From assembly GCA_046347045.1 (NCBI GenBank), contig JAXMGX010000016.1, positions 1 through 64,000 of the forward strand: DNA of 64,000 nt, in the 5' to 3' direction. Of the stretch, positions 1-7,231 are shown one piece after another; the stretch's first letter is position 1, and each line of letters opens with the position of its first letter. Below the pieces are notes generated by a model. The model worked only from the letters and a program-made list of their open reading frames with translations. It ran no database searches and was not told the origin of the DNA. The position numbers and the translations under genes were made by a program. This DNA comes from ZC4RG30 sp046347045. Lineage in GTDB: Bacteria; Pseudomonadota; Gammaproteobacteria; Steroidobacterales; Steroidobacteraceae.

Positions 1-40
1 CGGTTTTGCCGGCCAAGAGAGCATCAAGGTGGATCGGTTT

Positions 41-70
41 TTGCGCTAGACCAGAAATATTGGCTATATT
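41..70 (+). promoter_or_regulatory. Putative sigma-70 promoter of the LysR gene
   Basis: A TTGCGC -35-like hexamer (41-46) is followed after 18 bp by TATATT (65-70). Transcription would begin about 14 bases before the LysR start codon, so the leader would be very short. The -10 box runs into a perfect palindrome, which suggests that the gene is repressed by a dimer bound there. Assignment is by eye from hexamer match and spacing. Confidence 0.45.
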
Positions 71-89
71 GTCCAAATATTTGGACAAT
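68..89. promoter_or_regulatory. Perfect 22-bp palindrome before the LysR start codon
   Basis: The half-site ATTGTCCAAAT is followed immediately by its exact reverse complement. It overlaps the -10 box and the predicted transcript start and ends one base before the start codon, filling the place where a ribosome-binding site would be. It is a strong candidate operator for a dimeric regulator. LysR proteins usually bind a T-N11-A site farther upstream, so the binder could equally be another repressor. Confidence 0.6.
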
Positions 90-90
90 C

Positions 91-984
91 ATGTTTGATC
101 TGAACGCGATCCAGGACTTCGTCACCGTAGTCCGCGAGCAGAGCTATTCCGCGGCCGCGCGGGCGCTCGGCACTCCCAAGTCGACGATCTCCAAACGTAT
201 CCAGAATCTCGAAGCCTCCCTAAGCACCCGACTCATCGAGCGCACGACGCGCGCCCTGAGACTGACCCCGGAGGGCACGGCCTTTCATGCCCGCGCCCTG
301 CGCATCCTCGCGGAAGTCGAAGAGGCCGAGAGCCTGCTGCAGGCGAGCACCGAGGAGCCGGTCGGAAGCCTGAGGATTTCGGCGCCGCAGTTGTTCGGTC
401 AGGTGTTCATGGGCCACATCGCGGCTACCTATCGGGCGCGCTACCCCAAGGTCGTGATCGACGTTGTGCTGGGAGACCGCCGGGTTGACCTGATCGAAGA
501 GGGATTTGATGCGGCGATCCGGGCCGGTGAACTTCCGGATTCGAACCTGGTATTTCGCAGGTTCGCGGAAGTCGATCAGGTGGTGGTAGCCACAGCTGAG
601 CTGGCCCGATATGAACCCATGAATGATCCGGGAGACCTCTCCCGGCGTCCGTGCCTCGCCCACAGCGTCGATGCCAATACTCGATCAACATGGCGACTGA
701 CCAACGGCGCAGAGACGCGCGAAGTCACCGTCGACCCAGTGATCCGGATGTCATCGCTCATCGCATTGCGAGATGCGGCGCTCGCCGGCGCGGGCTTTGC
801 GTTCCTGCCGCGATTCATGGTCGAGAAGGACCTAGCTGAAGGCCGACTGGCAAACGTGCTCCAGAATTGGGTGGGCACCAAGACGCCCATCTCCGTCGTT
901 TATCCCTCTTCGAGGTTCCTGAGCGCGCGACTGCGCGCATTCATCGAACTGCTCATCGAGAGGTTTCCGAAAGGCGCTCTCTGA
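91..984 (+). CDS. LysR-family transcriptional regulator
   Basis: A 297-residue protein of normal LysR length. Residues 1-60 form the winged helix-turn-helix (SYSAAARALGTPKSTISKRI). Residues from about 90 onward form the substrate-binding fold with the usual signature RISAPQLFGQ. The type resembles the large group that regulates small catabolic or oxidative genes (PbrB/DsdC-like 'RISAP' subgroup). No Shine-Dalgarno sequence precedes the ATG because a perfect palindrome occupies that place. The target gene is not visible: LysR genes are often divergent from their target, and the upstream neighbour lies outside the window. It may be cargo of the island or a core gene next to it. The effector is unknown. 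Confidence 0.9.
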   Translation: MFDLNAIQDFVTVVREQSYSAAARALGTPKSTISKRIQNLEASLSTRLIERTTRALRLTPEGTAFHARALRILAEVEEAESLLQASTEEPVGSLRISAPQLFGQVFMGHIAATYRARYPKVVIDVVLGDRRVDLIEEGFDAAIRAGELPDSNLVFRRFAEVDQVVVATAELARYEPMNDPGDLSRRPCLAHSVDANTRSTWRLTNGAETREVTVDPVIRMSSLIALRDAALAGAGFAFLPRFMVEKDLAEGRLANVLQNWVGTKTPISVVYPSSRFLSARLRAFIELLIERFPKGAL

Positions 985-1065
985 TTGATGACGTAATGGC
1001 AGCCGTGCGCAATCACGTCAGTCCGAGCAACGAAGCACTCCGCACGGGAGCATGGCGGGGAACCT

Positions 1066-1140
1066 TCAGTTCAGGCCGCCGAAGCACCAGAACCAAGAAA
1101 TACCGTAAGAAATTTCGCCCGCCAGATCCAGCAACACCAA
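1066..1140 (-). CDS. Possible hydrophobic micropeptide (24 aa), speculative
   Basis: In the 229-base gap between the LysR gene and the ParE gene, the reverse strand carries a perfect TATAAT box (1171-1176) with a weak -35. About 30 bases downstream is an open frame starting TTG or GTG. It reads LLDLAGEISYGISWFW in its middle and ends after GGLN. That is the size and hydrophobicity of one membrane segment, with three aromatic residues near the end. A GAGGAG sequence lies about ten bases before the TTG. Short hydrophobic peptides occur as type I toxins and as membrane regulators, but nothing else supports this one. The rest of the gap shows nothing recognisable. Confidence 0.15.
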   Translation of the reverse strand: MVLLDLAGEISYGISWFWCFGGLN

Positions 1141-1213
1141 CCGACCCAGACTCCTCTCGGAGCCGCTCGAATTATAGCTCGCGCGGAGGCCGCGCAAACA
1201 CAGGGCCGCGCAC

Positions 1214-1522
1214 TTACGGTTCCGTCTCCGAGAAATGACCTAGCGCATCCATGCGCTTGTGCGGCACCCCGATGATGTCGATGACATCCGCACCGATGAG
1301 ATAGAAGATCAGGTGGGAGCCCTGGGGAAAGCAGTAGTACCCCTCGCGGATATCCGGTCGATGCTTGCCGGATCGAGGCTGCGCGGCCAGCCAGCGAAAG
1401 CGATCGTCCAACGCTCGCATATAGAGCGCGCGCTGCGCCTCACCCCATTCCCGGCGCGTGTAGCGCGCGATGTTCTTCAAGTCGTCGTAGGCCCGAGGCG
1501 TGAGCCGGAACGACGGCTTCAT
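1214..1522 (-). CDS. parE: ParE-type toxin of a type II toxin-antitoxin pair
   Basis: A 102-residue protein of the RelE/ParE superfamily. Recognisable features are the N-terminal LTPRAYDDLKNIARYTRREW helix, the central RFRWLAAQPRSGKHRPDI segment, and the C-terminal strand with VIDIIGVPHKRMDA typical of ParE. Family members of this branch poison DNA gyrase rather than cleave mRNA. That activity is assumed from the family and cannot be seen in the sequence. The start overlaps the stop of the antitoxin gene by four bases, the normal coupled order antitoxin then toxin. The gene lies next to the mobilization module, where such pairs commonly stabilise an element. Confidence 0.88.
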   Translation of the reverse strand: MKPSFRLTPRAYDDLKNIARYTRREWGEAQRALYMRALDDRFRWLAAQPRSGKHRPDIREGYYCFPQGSHLIFYLIGADVIDIIGVPHKRMDALGHFSETEP

Positions 1523-1767
1523 TCACTCGTGTCCGCTTCGGTGATCAGCTTGTCCATGGAGTAGCCCTGCACAAACTCGCCGTGCGCGGCTTGATCGGCT
1601 CCTTCGGCCAGGTGCATGCGGAGGGCATCAAGCTTTGCTTTCCGTTCTTCCAGAACGCGCAAGGCAGAGCGCACGACTTCACTGGCAGAGCCGTAGCGCC
1701 CGCTTGAAACCTCATTGCGGATGAAGACTTCCCAGTGTTCACCCAGGCTCAGGCTGGTTGTGGCCAT
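1519..1767 (-). CDS. parD: ParD-type antitoxin
   Basis: An 82-residue protein beginning MATTSLSLGEHWEVFI. The N-terminal ribbon-helix-helix DNA-binding fold includes SGRYGSASEVVRSALRVLEE, the classic ParD/CopG signature. The acidic C-terminal tail should wrap the ParE toxin. I chose the ATG at 1767 because a strong AAGGAGGT ribosome-binding site precedes it. A longer frame exists upstream but would read through the operator. ParD dimers usually repress their own operon, and an AT-rich inverted repeat lies immediately upstream. Confidence 0.9.
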   Translation of the reverse strand: MATTSLSLGEHWEVFIRNEVSSGRYGSASEVVRSALRVLEERKAKLDALRMHLAEGADQAAHGEFVQGYSMDKLITEADTSE

Positions 1768-1780
1768 CCGAAACCTCCTT

Positions 1781-1807
1781 ATATTCAATATTGGTATATA
1801 TGAATAT
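1781..1807. promoter_or_regulatory. Inverted repeat at the parDE promoter, likely ParD operator
   Basis: ATATTCA is followed after 13 bp by its exact complement TGAATAT, in an AT-rich stretch unlike the GC-rich surroundings. It lies just upstream of the parD ribosome-binding site, where the operon promoter must be. Autoregulation by ParD at such a site is the family rule, inferred here. Confidence 0.55.
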
Positions 1808-1911
1808 TCTAGACGGCCTGTCAAGCGGCCGGCTGCTGGGCGCAATTCTCGGCGCTTCCGGCACCCGGCTTGAAAGCGAAACCGACGGAGCGTCGCCGTC
1901 GAGGAAGCGGA

Positions 1912-2232
1912 CTATGCGGCAAGCTTCAGCTTGGGCTTAAGCCCAGCTCGCGACGCCAATCGGACCAGCAAGTCCATGCTGAATCGATTGATCTTGCCCC
2001 GCTTAAGGTCGGACACCCGCGCCTGGGTAACGCCCAATACGCCGGCGGCCTGAGCTTGAGTCATGCCGCTTCTTTCAAGCCACAGATCGAGGGCAAGTAG
2101 CAGCCGTGCGCGCATTTCCACTTCGGCCGCCTTCTCTGCCAGAAAAACGTCCTGAAAGACGCTCTTCCCCTCTGGCGTCACATGCCGAGGTCCGTGTTCA
2201 CGATTCGCGACCTTTTTGGATTTCTTCTTCAC
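1912..2232 (-). CDS. higA: HigA-like XRE-family antitoxin/regulator
   Basis: A 106-residue protein with a basic N-terminus and a Cro/C1 helix-turn-helix: SGMTQAQAAGVLGVTQARVS followed by DLKRGKINRFSMDLL. This is the pattern of the XRE antitoxins paired with Gp49/HigB-like toxins. The start is a GTG that overlaps the TGA of the broken toxin gene. Antitoxin and regulator functions are inferred from family and position. With its toxin inactive it may survive as a repressor of the mobilization operon, into whose end it is coupled. Confidence 0.82.
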   Translation of the reverse strand: MKKKSKKVANREHGPRHVTPEGKSVFQDVFLAEKAAEVEMRARLLLALDLWLERSGMTQAQAAGVLGVTQARVSDLKRGKINRFSMDLLVRLASRAGLKPKLKLAA

Positions 2233-2422
2233 CTTGCGATTGCCCTGAGTTGTTGCACTGCCAGTTCCAAGTCCGCGCGGCTCGTATGGGGTGTCTTCGT
2301 CTGGATGCGCTGCAATACATAGACACCTTAGGGCCTGGTGGCGAGGGAATTGGATCCTGAGCCATCTCTGGAAACCGCTTCAGGTCTTCCCTGCTGCTTC
2401 CCATCCAGACTACCGCCTTCAT
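2229..2422 (-). pseudogene. higB: Remnant of a HigB/Gp49-like toxin gene, internal deletion and frameshift
   Basis: The first 25 codons read like a complete N-terminus of the family (MKAVVWMGSSREDLKRFPEM). After that the frame becomes nonsense. In another frame the last 30 codons give a typical C-terminus, with VYVLQRIQTKTPHTSRADLE followed by LAVQQLRAIAR and a TGA that overlaps the antitoxin start. The usual middle of about 35-45 residues, carrying the catalytic strands, is absent. The start overlaps the relaxase stop by four bases, so the pair once belonged to the mobilization transcript. The reading is by eye; the deletion endpoints are not exact. Confidence 0.7.
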
Positions 2423-3423
2423 CGGACGTATGCCTTATCCCGCATGTCTATGCCATATGTGGCATATTCTGGAAGCTCACGTGCTACCCGCTCGCGGTCT
2501 GTACGTGGCGGCGGCATTTGGCCCATGAAACGCCGGACGTCACGGGCAAGATCAGCCTGCCCACCCTTCTCCAACAATCCAGCCAGCGCGCGCCATCCAC
2601 CTTCCACCGCTTCGCGTGTCTTGGCGAGCTCGCGTCTTCCTGAATCGGGACGGGCGGCCCCTTTGACCAATTCCCTGACGGCCGCCTCCACCTGCTCCCG
2701 CGCGAACTTAGACTCGCCGCGCAAGTTCGCCCGATAGATGCCGTCCCTGGCGGACTTTTGAGATTGACCCCGCACTGCCCGCTCTGTGGCATTGGCATCC
2801 ACGCCGACGTGCCTGAGATTCCTGGCGAACTCCGAACGCCAGTGACGCAGCGTGGCCTTCCTAATGTTCAGTCGCACGCCCTCCTCGCTTACGGCCTTCA
2901 CCACGAGGTGGACATGGGGATGGGCTTCATCGACATGCAGGGCGAAGGCGTAGCGATGGTGGCCCCAGAACTCCTCCCTGGCGAAATTGCGGACCGCCCC
3001 CAGCACCTTTTCAGGTGGCGTACCGGGCGGCATGGAGAACATGAGCTTGTGGACCAGCTTTGGCGGCTTTCCACCGGTGGTCGATCTCAGGGCGGATTGG
3101 CGACGTACGTCGTCGATGTCCAGGTCCCAGTCGTCAAACAATGGCTCTGAGTTTGGAGATCGGACGCGTTCACCGTCGTCGGTTTCCAGATCCAGGTCCC
3201 CGTTTCGGCTGATGTAGTTCAGGTGGTTGCCGACAGCCTTGAGGTCGTTGCTGGCCCGCGGGAGCACCTTCACCATCGCTTCCGGTGCCCGTTGGACGGT
3301 CCTCCGGATTTGCTCCACCTGCTCCGCTGTCAACCGTCCGCCTGCCGCATGCGACCTTCGAGCGAGGGACACCACGTCGAACAGCGGCTGTCCCTCCCGA
3401 GCCCTAGACGATCTGATGGGCAT
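2419..3423 (-). CDS. Relaxase/mobilization nuclease (VirD2/MobP-like)
   Basis: A protein of 334 residues that would nick oriT and pilot the transferred strand. About residues 60-75 contain NHLNYISRNG, matching relaxase motif I with its catalytic tyrosine. Further on is HVDEAHPHVHLVVK, the metal-binding three-histidine motif III. The C-terminus is charged and helical. The start at 3423 has a good GGGAGG ribosome-binding site six bases away; an in-frame ATG eight codons upstream is also possible. It overlaps the end of mobC. There is no VirB/VirD4 system nearby, so the element would need a helper to transfer. Confidence 0.85.
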   Translation of the reverse strand: MPIRSSRAREGQPLFDVVSLARRSHAAGGRLTAEQVEQIRRTVQRAPEAMVKVLPRASNDLKAVGNHLNYISRNGDLDLETDDGERVRSPNSEPLFDDWDLDIDDVRRQSALRSTTGGKPPKLVHKLMFSMPPGTPPEKVLGAVRNFAREEFWGHHRYAFALHVDEAHPHVHLVVKAVSEEGVRLNIRKATLRHWRSEFARNLRHVGVDANATERAVRGQSQKSARDGIYRANLRGESKFAREQVEAAVRELVKGAARPDSGRRELAKTREAVEGGWRALAGLLEKGGQADLARDVRRFMGQMPPPRTDRERVARELPEYATYGIDMRDKAYVR

Positions 3424-3991
3424 GGCCGGCCTCCCAGCTGGCGACATTCGACTTCAGTAGTGCCTTGGTGTTGTCGCGCAGGGCCTCGCAGATCCTGAGC
3501 ATCGCCCGGAACTCCGCCTGGGCCGACCCCGGCACCCTGCCGCCTTCATTCACCGCCCGCGCGATCTGGTTGATGTTCCGGCCAAGGGATGCCAGCTCGG
3601 CGATGGTGCGCTTGAGCGCCAGGAGTTCGTCTTTGGGTAGTGGCGCCAGCTCCCGCAGGTGGGCGCGCGCGAGCACGGACAAGTACGTGGCCGGTCGCAG
3701 TCCCCGCGCCGCAGCACGGGCTTCAAGCAGGAGGCGGTCTTCGTCCCTGAGGCGCACGTAGATGGGCTTGGGGCAGCCTTTCGCGTCGCGGGGCGCACCA
3801 TGCCGATGAGCGCAACCGGCCCTGCGGATGTCTGGCGCAACGCCGGCGCGTGTATCGAGGCCTCCGATCTCACGGATGACGAGGCGCTTGAGCCACGCGG
3901 CTTCGGTCAGCAACTCGCGGTTCGCGATGTACTGCGCCTGGCGTTTTATCTCAGGCGTTACCCGCGCCTTCAGGACTTCCGTGCAACTCAT
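3404..3991 (-). CDS. mobC: MobC-like relaxosome accessory protein
   Basis: A 195-residue protein with a MobC-type C-terminal domain (LASLGRNINQIARAVNEGG). The N-terminal part resembles a ribbon-helix-helix (LKARVTPEIKRQAQYIAN). MobC proteins open the DNA at oriT and help the relaxase. A second RHH-like segment (KPIYVRLRDEDRLLLEARAA) sits around residue 85. I chose the ATG at 3991 over an upstream TTG. The start codon touches an inverted repeat that is part of the candidate oriT, so the protein may also repress its own gene. The relaxase gene overlaps its end. Confidence 0.82.
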   Translation of the reverse strand: MSCTEVLKARVTPEIKRQAQYIANRELLTEAAWLKRLVIREIGGLDTRAGVAPDIRRAGCAHRHGAPRDAKGCPKPIYVRLRDEDRLLLEARAAARGLRPATYLSVLARAHLRELAPLPKDELLALKRTIAELASLGRNINQIARAVNEGGRVPGSAQAEFRAMLRICEALRDNTKALLKSNVASWEAGHAHQIV

Positions 3992-4047
3992 GGGACCCAA
4001 TGTGTCCCAATAGCGGCTGTCTAGCTATCCTGCATTTCGCCGGAAAT
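3991..4047. other. oriT: Candidate origin of transfer (oriT), MOBP-type nick region
   Basis: Upstream of mobC lies an inverted repeat TGGGAC-N7-GTCCCA (3991-4009). Then at 4026-4033 comes TATCCTGC, which fits the YATCCTG^Y nick consensus of the RP4/IncP and related MOBP systems. A small hairpin ATTTC-GCCG-GAAAT (4034-4047) follows directly. An inverted repeat 5' of the nick, and mobilization genes transcribed away from it, is the standard oriT layout. The rest of the gap up to the next gene (4048-4271) shows no gene and no further clear structure. Confidence 0.6.
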
Positions 4048-4271
4048 ATGCCCAATACCCCAACATTGGATGCGTTGGACTCGCAACGTGCACCAAGGAC
4101 TGCTTCGCGCCAGCGACACGCATCCATCGAGGAGCAGCAACTGTCCTACTGCATAGGTTGCGAGGGTCGAAACCACATGTCACAACAATCCCCGAGGCCC
4201 GTTCTGCAAATCGCTGGTTTAGAGCCAGGGAAAGAGCGCATCAGCGTCCGGCCCCTCCATCCTTGTGATGG

Positions 4272-5192
4272 TCAGCGCGAGCCCTGCACGAGCACCGTGT
4301 GGATTCCATCGGGGCCAGTGAATCTCACAGTGCTTTGCGCGTCAAAGGGCTCACGTTTGTCGATTCTGGCTCCCAGGGCCACAAGGCCGCGTTCCAGTTT
4401 CGATCGATCGACCCGCCCGATACGGAACGCCTGGTACTCATAGCCGGGTCTTTCCCCAGCGCGCAGTGGCCGAAAACCCAGACGTCGCGTGCCATCGCTG
4501 AGCCATGCGATGCCATCGCGGCGCTCGACCTTCTCGACGCCGAAAAGGCGCCTCCAGAACGCGACCTTGGCTTCCACATCCGGTACGCGCAGCAGGATGT
4601 GGTCGAAGCCGAGGCATGTAGTGAGCGGCTTGCCGCTGAAGAGCACTGGCAGCTTGGCGGGGGTCGCTCCCACTGCCGTTAGGGCCTCTCCGCCCACGCC
4701 ACCTGCAACCTGGATCGGAATGCCATCGGTGTCGAGGAACACCTCCGAGGCGATGTAGCGCAGGTTCTCCGCCTTCAGGCGTGCTCTCCAGGCACGCCCG
4801 TCATGGTCGACTGCGGTCACCGCGATATGGTCTATCAGTGGAGTGGTCTGTCCGGCCGATCCCAGTGTTCCGAGCAATCCGATGGCGACGTTCGCATCAT
4901 CGACGAACAGGAAATATCGGGCGGAGGGAGGCTGGCCATTGGGCATGGGCACCATCTCGCCACCGACCTTGTCGCCGCCAAAAAGCTTGCTGTAGAACAG
5001 CGCGGATGCGGTGACGTCGGGTACGGAGATGCCCGTATGGTTGATCAGCGACGAGAGTCGCAGTGGCAGGTCCAGCGGCGTTCCCACGTCTTCCGAAGCG
5101 GCAGGCGCCTGCTGTGCTGGGGTCACGGTCGAAGGGCAGAGGGTCAGGACGCCGAGCACCAGGGCTGCGGCAGATCTTGCGAGCGGATTCAT
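4272..5192 (-). CDS. Exported two-domain VOC (glyoxalase/extradiol dioxygenase-like) protein
   Basis: About 306 residues: a signal peptide (ARSAAALVLGVLTLCPSTV) followed by two vicinal-oxygen-chelate modules. The first begins at LINHTGISVPDVTASALFYS and has DHIAV. The second begins at CLGFDHILLRVPDVEAKVAF and ends GPDGIHTVLVQG. Histidines at the start of each module could be metal ligands, but the enzyme class (dioxygenase, lyase, binding protein) cannot be decided. It is the last gene of the TonB receptor-PQQ dehydrogenase operon, and the dehydrogenase stop lies within its ribosome-binding region. I chose the third possible start (ATG at 5192) because AAGGTG lies six bases ahead. Periplasmic location is unusual for the family. 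Confidence 0.75.
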   Translation of the reverse strand: MNPLARSAAALVLGVLTLCPSTVTPAQQAPAASEDVGTPLDLPLRLSSLINHTGISVPDVTASALFYSKLFGGDKVGGEMVPMPNGQPPSARYFLFVDDANVAIGLLGTLGSAGQTTPLIDHIAVTAVDHDGRAWRARLKAENLRYIASEVFLDTDGIPIQVAGGVGGEALTAVGATPAKLPVLFSGKPLTTCLGFDHILLRVPDVEAKVAFWRRLFGVEKVERRDGIAWLSDGTRRLGFRPLRAGERPGYEYQAFRIGRVDRSKLERGLVALGARIDKREPFDAQSTVRFTGPDGIHTVLVQGSR

Positions 5193-5197
5193 CGGCA

Positions 5198-7063
5198 TCA
5201 CCTTGCTTGCAGGTTTTCAAAAAGGTAATCGGACACGTCCCGCAGGTCCTGTTCAGACAGCAGGGTCGGGAACATCTTCGGCATAGGATCCTTGGGATTC
5301 TTGAGGTACTCGAGCGTCCCGGCGCGATCACGGCGCTGGTGAAGCGTTCCCAGGGAGCGGCCCGCGACCAGACTGCCATCGGAACCATGACACGAGGCAC
5401 AGACCCGACCGTAGAGATCGCGTCCGCGATCTGCGCCAGATGTCGCCCGGGCCGACGTGCTGTTCAAGGACAGGATCACGATGGAAGGAATGCCGGTGAC
5501 ACGCGTGGCGACCCGCGACACATTGCCCGAGGCCATCGCCACATATTGGGTGCCGCCAATTTCGTAAGTCACGAGCCCGCCGACCATCGCGCCACCCGTG
5601 TCGACACTGTGCAGCACGGCGCCCGACTTGCTGTCGAGCACCACGAACGTGCCGCCCTGATCGCCGGCGAACGTGACGCCACCCGCCGTGGGCGTGATGG
5701 CGGCCACCACCGGCTCCGCCATGCGATGCACCCAGCGGATGGCGCCAGACTCCGCATCCACTGCGGTTACGGTGCCGGTCGGCACGTCTTTCGGATCTGG
5801 CGAGACACTGCCGCCGTACTCCACGCGCGGTGGCGCATACACAGTTGGGGCTGTCCGCAGCGTCATGCAACCTCCCTGGCGCGTACCGACCAGCAGCAGG
5901 TTGTTCAGGCGGTCGAGCGCGGGTCCGTTCCAGGCCGTGCCGCCCGCAAATCCGGGACAGACGCGCGTTCCCTGCGCGGTGACGGGTTTGTCGTGGTTTT
6001 CCATGGCAAGCAGGGGCGCCCGGAAAATCGGCAGGTGGGTGTCGCGATCCAGCGCCGTGAGGTAGCCGTCCTTGCCGATGATCGCCGCCACATCCTTGAT
6101 GCGCTGGTTCCGGTACAGCACGGGCGCTGCCGCCAGATCGAAGTCCTTCGAATCCGCCGCAACAGCCTGATACCACCACTTCAGCGCGCCCGTGTGCGCA
6201 TCAAGCACTACCAGCGAGTTGGTAAACAGGTTGTCGCCGGGCCGGTAGGCTGCATCGATGTCGGGCCAAGGGTTGCCCACTGGCACGAACAATTCGCCCG
6301 AGGCGGCATCCAGCGTCATGGCCCCCCAGATGCCGCCTCCACCGGTCTTCGCGGACTCCGGTCGCTGCCAGGTTTCAGCGCCGCGTTCCGTGCCCATGGG
6401 AATGGTATGAAAGCGCCACAATTCGCGGCCGGTCGCCGCGTCGTAAGCCATCACCCGGCCACGGATTCCCGCGTCTCCGCCGCCAATGCCCATGAAGACC
6501 ATGCCCTGCCACGCCAGCGGCGCGGCCGAAGCAAACTCGGACAGTCGCGGAACGCCGATGGCATTGGACCAGAGCAGCTTGCCGGTCGCGGCATCCAGCG
6601 CGATCAGCCGTCCGTCGCCGGTGCCACGAAAGACGCGGCCATCCATGACAGCAGGTCCGCGACTGGACTGCCGAAGTTCTTCGTCCTCAGGCTCGTAGGG
6701 GCTGCGCCATTTCAATTGACAGTTGGTGGCGTCGACGGCAACGGTCTGTCTTCCGGTGTTCGTGTAGATCGTGCCGGCCACGACGATGAGCCCGGCGGTG
6801 AAGGCCGTGGGGCCGTCAATGGCGATGCGGCACACCTCGCGCAATTGAGTGGCATTGCCAGTGGTGATCTGGGTCAGGGGCGAAAATCGCTGACCGTCCA
6901 GCCGGTTGTTGAAATTCGTCCATTGCGAGCCGCCCGTGGCTTGCGGGGATTGTGCCGACGCGGCCACGCTCAGGTTCCCAACCTGAGCCAACACAAGAAG
7001 CATCAGAGACCAGACCACGGGTCTCACGCCGCCATTCCCCCTCCCGGTTTCGCGCGCGGACAT
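5198..7063 (-). CDS. PQQ-dependent dehydrogenase with C-terminal cytochrome c domain
   Basis: About 621 residues: a signal peptide, an eight-bladed quinoprotein propeller with repeated VVAVDATNCQLKW/ LIALDAATGKLLW-type tryptophan-docking motifs, and a C-terminal cytochrome c (CASCH, with MPKMFP giving the likely axial Met). It should oxidize an alcohol or aldehyde in the periplasm and pass electrons to its own heme. Compared with ordinary PQQ alcohol dehydrogenases it lacks the adjacent Cys-Cys pair; the aspartate motif appears as KDFDL instead of DWDY. So it is a divergent member and its substrate is open. The start is uncertain; ATG at 7063 gives the best signal peptide, but no ribosome-binding site is seen. 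Likely co-transcribed with the TonB receptor upstream. Confidence 0.85.
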   Translation of the reverse strand: MSARETGRGNGGVRPVVWSLMLLVLAQVGNLSVAASAQSPQATGGSQWTNFNNRLDGQRFSPLTQITTGNATQLREVCRIAIDGPTAFTAGLIVVAGTIYTNTGRQTVAVDATNCQLKWRSPYEPEDEELRQSSRGPAVMDGRVFRGTGDGRLIALDAATGKLLWSNAIGVPRLSEFASAAPLAWQGMVFMGIGGGDAGIRGRVMAYDAATGRELWRFHTIPMGTERGAETWQRPESAKTGGGGIWGAMTLDAASGELFVPVGNPWPDIDAAYRPGDNLFTNSLVVLDAHTGALKWWYQAVAADSKDFDLAAAPVLYRNQRIKDVAAIIGKDGYLTALDRDTHLPIFRAPLLAMENHDKPVTAQGTRVCPGFAGGTAWNGPALDRLNNLLLVGTRQGGCMTLRTAPTVYAPPRVEYGGSVSPDPKDVPTGTVTAVDAESGAIRWVHRMAEPVVAAITPTAGGVTFAGDQGGTFVVLDSKSGAVLHSVDTGGAMVGGLVTYEIGGTQYVAMASGNVSRVATRVTGIPSIVILSLNSTSARATSGADRGRDLYGRVCASCHGSDGSLVAGRSLGTLHQRRDRAGTLEYLKNPKDPMPKMFPTLLSEQDLRDVSDYLFENLQAR

Positions 7064-7231
7064 GCGATCACGATCAACGGACCGGATGATCAGTTGAGCC
7101 GTTCCTTTCAAAACGATCGGCTGCACAAAGTTCACCATACGGGCTAGAACGCCACAGTCGCCCACCCCGTGCGATCGCCGCGAACACCCAGGAGCCCGGA
7201 ATAGTTCCGAAGCTCCTGAGTGCGCCAGGGC

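Noticed and set aside
1101..1108. TACCGTAA at the left side as a mate of the integrase repeats
   Set aside because: A single 8-mer is expected about twice by chance in a window of this size, and no tRNA-like repeat accompanies it.
1181..1195. GCGCGG-AGG-CCGCGC hairpin after parE
   Set aside because: No T-run on either strand, so it is not a credible terminator.
1928..1947. TGGGCTTAAGCCCA palindrome in the end of higA
   Set aside because: It lies in the coding sequence for the KLKLA tail and has no T-run, so neither terminator nor operator is supported.
5063..7147. A 694-codon open frame on the + strand opposite the PQQ dehydrogenase
   Set aside because: Its protein is rich in Arg, His and Gly without domains, as expected for the reverse of a GC-rich gene. 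The opposite strand has a clear enzyme with heme motif.
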